DNA of 5,779 nucleotides from Luminiphilus sp. (lineage in GTDB: Bacteria; Pseudomonadota; Gammaproteobacteria; Pseudomonadales; Halieaceae). The notes under the pieces are model-generated. The model made no database searches, was not told the origin of the DNA, and saw only the letters and a program-made list of their open reading frames with translations. Positions within the stretch are counted from its first letter, which is position 1. Each line of letters begins with the position of its first letter. Position numbers and translations under genes: made by a program. The stretch is from the NCBI GenBank assembly GCA_029251065.1, contig JAQXEB010000236.1, positions 1 through 5,779 on the forward strand, read 5' to 3'. This document shows, one piece after another, positions 1-4,278 of the stretch.

Positions 1-855
1 GCCGGCGCTGATCTGATTCTGACGAATAGCTTCGGTGCAAATGCGATGAGGCTGAAGTTGCATAAAAGTGAAAATCGAGTCCACGAGATCAACAAAGCGG
101 CTGCGGAACTGGCGTGCCAGGCGGCGGTGGCGTATGCAGACGAAAGTGGGGCTCGTGCGGTGGTTGCCGGGTCAATGGGTCCCACGGGGGAGTTGTTCGT
201 GCCCATGGGCGAACTCACTTTTGAACAGGCTGTTGCCTGTTTTAAGGATCAAGCAGTCGCGTTGGCAGAGGGGGGCGCACAAGTCCTTTGGATCGAGACA
301 ATGTCGGCAAACGAAGAGGTTGCCGCTGCCGCCGAGGCTGCCAAATCAACAGGTCTCCCGGTGGTGGGGTGTTTAACATTTGATACGGCACGCCGATCGA
401 TGATGGGCGTGACACCCACTGAGTTTGCCGCATTCGCCGTTGAGATTGGGTTGGACGCGGTCGGCTCAAACTGTGGTATTGGCCCCGCAGAACTCATGGA
501 CTCCACCACTCAACTGTTGGCGGCGAACTGTGGTTTACCCATTGCTGCGAAGGGTAATTGCGGCATTCCTCAGTACGTCGACGGCGCCATTCATTTCCAC
601 GGCAGTCCCGAACTCATGGCCGATTACGCGCTCTTTGCGCGTGACTCGGGCGCGACGATTATTGGTGGCTGCTGCGGTACAACCCCTGAACACTTAGCGG
701 CCATGGCCACTGCGCTTAACACAACAGCCCCGCGACCTTTTGATGCTGCGGCCATGACTGAGATTTTGGGCGCGCCGTGGCCTGATTTGTCAGAGCGAGG
801 TGCCTCAGAGGGAGGACGCCGATCACGACGACGGAGTGCGGCGCGCGCCGACTGA
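1..855 (+). CDS. Homocysteine S-methyltransferase, betaine type (BHMT/BmtA-like), 5'-truncated by window edge
   Basis: Likely transfers a methyl group from glycine betaine (or a similar methyl donor) to homocysteine, making methionine in the cytoplasm. The reading frame is open to base 1 and the visible 284 residues begin AGADLILTNSFG, a conserved internal segment of the family, so roughly 50 N-terminal residues lie outside; the ATG at 46 is internal. The three cysteines expected to bind zinc are visible: Cys158 in SNCG and Cys224/Cys225 in IIGGCCGTTPEH. Other family segments are AGSMGPTGEL (about 55-64), WIETMSA (about 97-103) and KGNCGIPQ (about 184-191). The chain ends soon after the barrel, with no cobalamin-binding domain seen, so it is not full-length MetH. 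It ends in a basic tail, RRSRRRSAARAD. It converges on the dehydrogenase 17 bp away. Family membership is clear; the methyl donor (betaine, methyltetrahydrofolate or S-methylmethionine) is inferred from overall resemblance to alphaproteobacterial Bmt proteins. Confidence 0.88.
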   Translation, partial: AGADLILTNSFGANAMRLKLHKSENRVHEINKAAAELACQAAVAYADESGARAVVAGSMGPTGELFVPMGELTFEQAVACFKDQAVALAEGGAQVLWIETMSANEEVAAAAEAAKSTGLPVVGCLTFDTARRSMMGVTPTEFAAFAVEIGLDAVGSNCGIGPAELMDSTTQLLAANCGLPIAAKGNCGIPQYVDGAIHFHGSPELMADYALFARDSGATIIGGCCGTTPEHLAAMATALNTTAPRPFDAAAMTEILGAPWPDLSERGASEGGRRSRRRSAARAD

Positions 856-872
856 GCGCACGATGGTGTGAC

Positions 873-1847
873 CTAACACCGATCAATCAGTGCCTCGGTT
901 TCCGTCCAAAGGCGTTCTGCAATGCCACCGTCCACCGCCCAACGTCGCACACCGGTAAACGCATTACTGTCATCGGCGACCACGCTTGAGACGTTGCAAT
1001 CTTCGCAATAAACACCGCCCGTGTTTTTGAGTACGTCGGCGGTTGCCGCCCAGAGCGAGGTGGCACAGCCTTCGCTGGTCGACTTGAAGAGCTTCTGTGC
1101 GACGGGGGAGGGCTGTCCGTCTTGCGTGGTCCACCCAAACTCCGCCATTTCGTCGTTACTCAAATACCTTTGTAGGGGGGTAAAAATACCGCCGGGATGA
1201 ACAGCAAAACTTCGGATACCGTTCGCACGCTCGCGGCGATCCAGCTCAACCGCCATCAACGACTGCGCAGACTTCGCCTGTCCGTAGGCCTGCCACTTAT
1301 CATAAGGTCGGTGTTCATAGTTCATGTCAGAAAACTCAATCCCGCCAAATCGGTGGGCAATCGAGGACAGCGTGACCACTCGAGCCCCCTTCGCTGCTCT
1401 CAAGCTCGGAAGTAGTGTGCGTAACAGTGCGAAGTGGCCGACATGGTTGACGCCCAACTGCCATTCAAGTCCTTGCTGGGTCCGGTCCAACGGACAGGCC
1501 ATCACGCCGGCGTTGAAAATGGCGATGTCCAAGACGGGATAGGCGCGAGCAAAGGTCTCACCAAAGGCCGTAACGCTGGGTAAATCCGACAGATCCATAG
1601 CGCCGATTTGGTCTGGGGGAATGACACCCTCAAGGGCCTTTACTGCCCGATCGATGTCTCTCGAGGGGACGACAACACGAGCACCTACGCTCGTGAGCGC
1701 TCTGACAGTTTCGACACCAATGCCCGAGTATCCACCGGTCACGAGGGCCGTTTTACCCGACAGATCGAGCCCAGATACCACGTCTGTGGCCTCAGGCTTG
1801 CTGCTCATGCCAGTGTCTAGGGGGTGTTGTTGATCAGAAATGAGCAT
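873..1847 (-). CDS. Short-chain dehydrogenase/reductase, retinol dehydrogenase/WWOX-like
   Basis: A 324-residue NAD(P)-dependent oxidoreductase with an intact classical SDR fold. Visible motifs are the cofactor loop TGGYSGIG (37-44), Arg63 after the second strand (suggesting NADP(H)), DLSD (85-88), NAG (112-114), Asn134 in GVNHVGHF, catalytic Ser162 in LSSIAH, Tyr188 and Lys192 in YGQAK, and HPGG (217-220). The late GGVYCEDC segment (277-284) is typical of the retinol dehydrogenase/WWOX-like branch. The substrate cannot be read from sequence; an alcohol, aldehyde or ketone of a lipid or isoprenoid is plausible. The ATG at 1847 is preferred because GAGAG lies 5 nt upstream (1853-1857). The alternative ATG at 1808 (residue 14) has no good ribosome binding site. 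About 30 residues precede the core, a modest N-terminal extension without an obvious signal peptide. It is divergent from the ABA4-like gene and may share its control region. Confidence 0.9.
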   Translation of the reverse strand: MLISDQQHPLDTGMSSKPEATDVVSGLDLSGKTALVTGGYSGIGVETVRALTSVGARVVVPSRDIDRAVKALEGVIPPDQIGAMDLSDLPSVTAFGETFARAYPVLDIAIFNAGVMACPLDRTQQGLEWQLGVNHVGHFALLRTLLPSLRAAKGARVVTLSSIAHRFGGIEFSDMNYEHRPYDKWQAYGQAKSAQSLMAVELDRRERANGIRSFAVHPGGIFTPLQRYLSNDEMAEFGWTTQDGQPSPVAQKLFKSTSEGCATSLWAATADVLKNTGGVYCEDCNVSSVVADDSNAFTGVRRWAVDGGIAERLWTETEALIDRC

Positions 1848-1932
1848 GCTTACTCTCGCAAATGTTATTTAAAGGATAAGTGTGGTCCACTACGGTGTCG
1901 CTGGCCAGCGCCTCAGAAAAGAAGAGACTCTT
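1848..1932. promoter_or_regulatory. Divergent intergenic control region between the SDR and ABA4-like genes
   Basis: This 85-bp region must hold the 5' signals of both divergent genes unless either promoter lies inside the neighbouring gene. An AT-rich core (about 1861-1880, with TATTTAAA) is the only promoter-like stretch and could provide a -10 element to either side, but no convincing -35/-10 pair was found. It also holds the ribosome binding sites of both genes (minus strand GAGAG at 1853-1857; plus strand GAAGAG at 1921-1926) and a perfect palindrome at 1899-1910. Confidence 0.45.
1899..1910. promoter_or_regulatory. Perfect 12-bp palindrome, candidate operator
   Basis: CGCTGGCCAGCG is identical to its own reverse complement. 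It lies 23 bp upstream of the chosen ABA4-like start codon and 52 bp upstream of the dehydrogenase start. With no spacer it suits a dimeric DNA-binding protein better than an RNA hairpin. A second imperfect symmetric site, GTGGTCCAC, sits just upstream at 1882-1890. No regulator gene is visible in the window, so the binding protein is unknown and the site could be chance. Confidence 0.35.
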
Positions 1933-2361
1933 ATGTCATTAGAAACCGTATTTAGTCTGTGCAGTGGTGTCGCCCTGTTGGGATGGATCGGGTTGGTTGT
2001 TGCCCCAAGGTGGGCATTGGCGCGTGACATCATTCCGAGCGTATTGGTGCCGCTATTACTCGGCTCAATCTACGCCAGCCTAATGTTCTCGTTCAGCAAC
2101 GAGGCGCCGTCTGAAGGTGGTTTTGGCACGCTTGAGTCGGTCAAGGCGCTGTTTGGCGTAGACGGCTTATTGCTCGCAGGCTGGATTCATTATTTGGCAT
2201 TCGATCTCTTTGTTGGCGGTTGGATCGTTAGAGACAGTCAGGAACACGAGATCAGTCACGTGTTGGTCGTTCCGTGTCTCTTTTTCACCCTAATGGCCGG
2301 ACCGTTTGGCCTGTTACTTTACCTGGGCTTGCGACAGACAAAGCGTCTCACGGCCTCTTAA
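1933..2361 (+). CDS. ABA4-like family integral membrane protein
   Basis: A 142-residue hydrophobic protein resembling the ABA4-like family (DUF4281), named after the plant plastid protein ABA4 needed for neoxanthin formation. The role of bacterial members is not established to my knowledge; a link to carotenoids or related isoprenoids is inference from the plant name. About four membrane segments are visible: 5-24, 33-54, 77-98 and 107-133. The family signature is GWIHYLAFDLFVGGWIVRD (83-101), followed by GPFGLLLYL (123-131). The ATG at 1933 is chosen because GAAGAG lies 6 nt upstream and the first membrane helix starts right after it. A GTG at 1882 would add 17 residues (VHYGVAGQRLRKEET and so on) that look like translated leader. 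The gene stands alone on its strand, divergent from the SDR and convergent with isocitrate dehydrogenase 22 bp away. Confidence 0.82.
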   Translation: MSLETVFSLCSGVALLGWIGLVVAPRWALARDIIPSVLVPLLLGSIYASLMFSFSNEAPSEGGFGTLESVKALFGVDGLLLAGWIHYLAFDLFVGGWIVRDSQEHEISHVLVVPCLFFTLMAGPFGLLLYLGLRQTKRLTAS

Positions 2362-2383
2362 ACAGCCCCCTTTGAACGGTGTA

Positions 2384-4123
2384 CTAGGCGGACAGGTTTG
2401 ACGCGACCGCGTCCAAAAAACCGTTCATATCGACGATACGCTCAGCATCGGGCGCTGTTGTCTTACCTTTGAGATCACCTGTAATCACACCTTGAGCCAC
2501 GGTCTCGATCAATGCCGATTTTAGCCGAGCTGCGTACTCAGTCAGTGCCGAATTATTCTCGCGTCCCGCCAGCTCTTCAAGCGCACTGGCAACTGCAAAG
2601 ATAAGCGCAGACGAGTTGAAGTTGGCTTCCTTACCATCAGTTTCAAGGTAGCGAACATACAAATCATGGGCAGTGCCATGGGGCGCTTCGAATAATTTTG
2701 TCCCGTCTTTACTGATGATCACCGAGCTTGCCGTCGCTAAGCTACCGCCAAGCGCCGCTGAGATGTCCGAGAAGATATCACCATCAAGGTTTTGAGCTGG
2801 GTACATGCCCCATCGAGGGGGATCGCAAATCATTTTGCTCAGCTGACGGGAGGGTCGCATGATCATGAACGACGGTGGTGGTGTATCGAGGGCTGCGAGC
2901 TCTTTTCGTATCTCTAGAATGATCGAGCTGTAAACCTCGTCGTAGTTTACGAATTCGCGCTTGAGACCAAAATAGACTTCCTTTTTGTTGACTGCAGCAT
3001 CCTTAAAAACCTGACTGACCCAGTCTTTAATCGCGTCTCGATCGTTGGACATGAAAAGGATGGGGTCGCCCTCTTTGACGTAGCGCGCATGCTTTTCTTC
3101 GCCATCGACGATGACTTTAATGACACCTTTTTCGGGTGAAGGCGTGTTGTAACTGCCGTATTGATCGCCGCCGCCGGCACTCATGCGAGAGATCGACACG
3201 TGTGCTTTTCGCTCTGGAAGCCCGTAGCGCTTGAGTTGTTGCACCAGCTTAAAGAGCTTCATACCGCTGACGTTATCAGGGACACCCCAGAGCGCTCGTT
3301 TGGGCGGGTTAGACACGATTCTAGCTGCCTGCGCGTCAATGAGCTCGTACTGATAGCTCAAGCCCGCTTCAGCGACGCGCGCTTGATAGTCTTGCGTATA
3401 GATCTCCTCAATGGCGGTGCGCATAACCCCATCGTAGCCAGAGACCACGGTGTCTTTGAGTCCTAAGTAGATGTCCCGCTTCTCTTCAATTGCGCGCTGA
3501 AAGAAACGGTGAGCCCACGCTTTCACTTCTTCAAGACAATTGGTGGCGAGCATCCAAGGGTCGCCTTTATTGAGCGAGCGACGGTGAAGTTCTACGGGTT
3601 CACCGCTCGAACCCACGAACATGACTTTAGCCACGCCGGTTGCGTTCGACAGCTCACTGTAGCTGAAGTCCAGCCCACCGGTTTCCATGGTGTCCACTTC
3701 AATATCGCGGTCAATCCAATTGGGGCGCACACTTTGTATATTGCGAAACTCAATGTCTTCTCGTGTGATGTTCCCGCTGATGCCTTTGCGAATCGCACCA
3801 TTGGGCGATTTAGTGGCGAGTGGATCGAGCGTTGACTCCACGACGTTGGGGTGTTGGTTGAGCAGATCGTCAAGTTGCGCACGGTTAACGGTCATACCTG
3901 CATTTTTAATGCCGACGCCATGCGCTTTGAGTGCTGAAATAGCCTCATGGATCACTTCGCCGTTACTGGAAAATCGCTTTGTGGCTGAGAGGTCGATTTC
4001 AACAAGTTGAATATCGAGTGGGAGCGTGACAAAGCGTGCCAGAATTTCGGTAAACGCGACCTGAGCCATCTCGTCGCCGTGCAGAACAACCAGTGGATTT
4101 TCGACCTTGATCTTTGTGCTCAA
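2384..4123 (-). CDS. Isocitrate dehydrogenase, type II, long form with duplicated small domain, probably NAD-dependent
   Basis: Oxidatively decarboxylates isocitrate to 2-oxoglutarate in the TCA cycle, cytoplasmic. The ends match eukaryote-like type II enzymes: HGDEM (15-19), substrate loop TKSPNGAIR with Ser106, Asn108 and Arg112, Arg121, metal-binding LDGD and SD (Asp449, Asp453), and the nucleotide loop PHGTAHDL (481-488). Type II enzymes usually have about 400-420 residues; this has 579 because residues about 139-294 and 305-456 are two diverged copies of the small/clasp domain. NADP-binding Arg-His of the usual enzyme is replaced by Asp487-Leu488, predicting NAD use. From memory, Congregibacter litoralis has a homohexameric NAD-specific enzyme with the same Asp487/Leu488 and an essential extra segment of about 163 residues; this looks like its orthologue. 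The start codon is TTG, supported by GAGG 6 nt upstream; no in-frame ATG precedes HGDEM and a stop lies upstream. The frame is intact. Confidence 0.93.
   Translation of the reverse strand: MSTKIKVENPLVVLHGDEMAQVAFTEILARFVTLPLDIQLVEIDLSATKRFSSNGEVIHEAISALKAHGVGIKNAGMTVNRAQLDDLLNQHPNVVESTLDPLATKSPNGAIRKGISGNITREDIEFRNIQSVRPNWIDRDIEVDTMETGGLDFSYSELSNATGVAKVMFVGSSGEPVELHRRSLNKGDPWMLATNCLEEVKAWAHRFFQRAIEEKRDIYLGLKDTVVSGYDGVMRTAIEEIYTQDYQARVAEAGLSYQYELIDAQAARIVSNPPKRALWGVPDNVSGMKLFKLVQQLKRYGLPERKAHVSISRMSAGGGDQYGSYNTPSPEKGVIKVIVDGEEKHARYVKEGDPILFMSNDRDAIKDWVSQVFKDAAVNKKEVYFGLKREFVNYDEVYSSIILEIRKELAALDTPPPSFMIMRPSRQLSKMICDPPRWGMYPAQNLDGDIFSDISAALGGSLATASSVIISKDGTKLFEAPHGTAHDLYVRYLETDGKEANFNSSALIFAVASALEELAGRENNSALTEYAARLKSALIETVAQGVITGDLKGKTTAPDAERIVDMNGFLDAVASNLSA
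2756..3211 (-). repeat. Isocitrate dehydrogenase small-domain copy B (protein-level repeat, residues about 305-456)
   Basis: Second copy, offset from copy A by about 164-165 residues over the best-aligned part. Landmarks: GGGDQY (317-322), GVIKV (333-337), GDP (352-354), N360, KDW (366-368), Y-x-GLK (384-388), YD (394-395), LEI (403-405) and DPP (434-436). It keeps Arg313 and Tyr322 (human IDH1 Arg132 and Tyr139) and Asp449/Asp453 (Asp275/Asp279). The position matching human Asp252 is Arg426, so that metal ligand is lost here. Confidence 0.8.
3242..3709 (-). repeat. Isocitrate dehydrogenase small-domain copy A (protein-level repeat, residues about 139-294)
   Basis: First of two diverged copies. 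Landmarks shared with copy B, in the same order: GGLD (149-152), GVAKV (163-167), GDP (187-189), N195, KxW (201-203), Y-x-GLK (219-223), YD (230-231), IEEI (238-241) and NPP (272-274). It keeps Lys223 in LKDT and Asp263 in LID, matching human IDH1 Lys212 and Asp252. It lacks the equivalents of Arg132 and Tyr139 and the YDGD metal motif. The DNA has diverged, so this is not a nucleotide repeat. Confidence 0.8.
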
Positions 4124-4133
4124 CGTGGACCTC
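4121..4133 (-). promoter_or_regulatory. Ribosome binding site and TTG start of isocitrate dehydrogenase
   Basis: On the minus strand GAGG (4133-4130) precedes a TTG start (4123-4121) with 6 nt between them. No ATG or GTG lies in frame between the upstream stop (TAA, about 4158-4156) and the conserved N-terminal HGDEM motif, so TTG is the only common bacterial start that fits. The site overlaps the edge of an 8-bp palindrome, CGCTAGCG (4133-4140). Confidence 0.65.
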
Positions 4134-4141
4134 GCTAGCGC

Positions 4142-4167
4142 AATGACGGTAGGGAATTACCGTCATT
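4142..4167. promoter_or_regulatory. 10-bp perfect inverted repeat in the isocitrate dehydrogenase leader (operator or hairpin)
   Basis: AATGACGGTA (4142-4151), spacer GGGAAT, then TACCGTCATT (4158-4167). It lies 18 bp upstream of the TTG start and 8 nt upstream of the ribosome binding site. As RNA it would form a stable 10-bp stem with a 6-nt loop; as DNA it resembles a dimeric repressor site. A T-run (4166-4170) follows it only on the plus strand, where no gene ends nearby, so an ordinary terminator role is doubtful. Confidence 0.6.
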
Positions 4168-4203
4168 TTTCAGGCGGGGAGGTTACCGAATTAGCCTGAA
4201 AAA
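4166..4203. repeat. Second 10-bp inverted repeat upstream of isocitrate dehydrogenase
   Basis: TTTTTCAGGC (4166-4175) and GCCTGAAAAA (4194-4203) are perfect reverse complements around an 18-nt spacer. Its arm abuts and overlaps the neighbouring inverted repeat by two bases (4166-4167). In either direction the U-run comes first and the A-run last, which is the wrong order for an intrinsic terminator. It may be part of a structured leader or a protein-binding site. Confidence 0.5.
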
Positions 4204-4259
4204 CCCTAGGTTACTTTTGCACACCTGACGTGATCGGTAGCCGATAGACGGCTCGCCCA

Positions 4260-4278
4260 AGCCTCGCTTAGCGAGGCT
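4260..4278 (-). terminator. Hairpin enclosing the carboxypeptidase-like stop codon
   Basis: AGCCTCGC (4260-4267) and GCGAGGCT (4271-4278) form a perfect, GC-rich 8-bp stem; the three loop bases are exactly the stop codon (TAA on the minus strand). It could act as a terminator or 3'-end stabiliser, but no U-run follows on the minus strand (TGGGCGAG), so factor-independent termination is not well supported. Confidence 0.4.

Larger units (their letters stand above)
4124..4267. other. Intergenic region between the carboxypeptidase-like gene and isocitrate dehydrogenase
   Basis: The 144 bp hold no coding sequence. Both flanking genes run on the minus strand, so this region carries the 3' end of the carboxypeptidase transcript and the leader of isocitrate dehydrogenase. 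It contains a small perfect hairpin, ATCGG-TAG-CCGAT (4233-4245), the two larger inverted repeats nearer the dehydrogenase, and CGCTAGCG (4133-4140). I could not identify a convincing -35/-10 promoter for isocitrate dehydrogenase. Confidence 0.6.

Noticed and set aside
46..855. ATG at 46 as the true start of the methyltransferase
   Set aside because: The same frame is open to base 1 and encodes conserved family residues (DLILTNSFG) before the ATG, so the gene is cut by the window edge.
1197..1820. Short plus-strand reading frames inside the dehydrogenase
   Set aside because: They sit opposite an SDR with all catalytic motifs intact, and no family is recognisable in them.
1882..1932. GTG at 1882 as start of the ABA4-like protein
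   Set aside because: It would add 17 polar residues unlike the family, lacks a clear ribosome binding site, and runs through the palindrome; the ATG at 1933 has GAAGAG upstream.
3161..4010. Plus-strand reading frames of about 100 codons opposite isocitrate dehydrogenase (3161-3466, 3509-3835, 3687-4010)
   Set aside because: They lie entirely within a well-supported minus-strand enzyme, show no recognisable family, and overlap one another; they are antisense shadows.
4142..4170. Intrinsic terminator for the upstream carboxypeptidase-like gene
   Set aside because: The stem is strong, but the T-run follows it only on the plus strand, while the upstream gene is transcribed on the minus strand.
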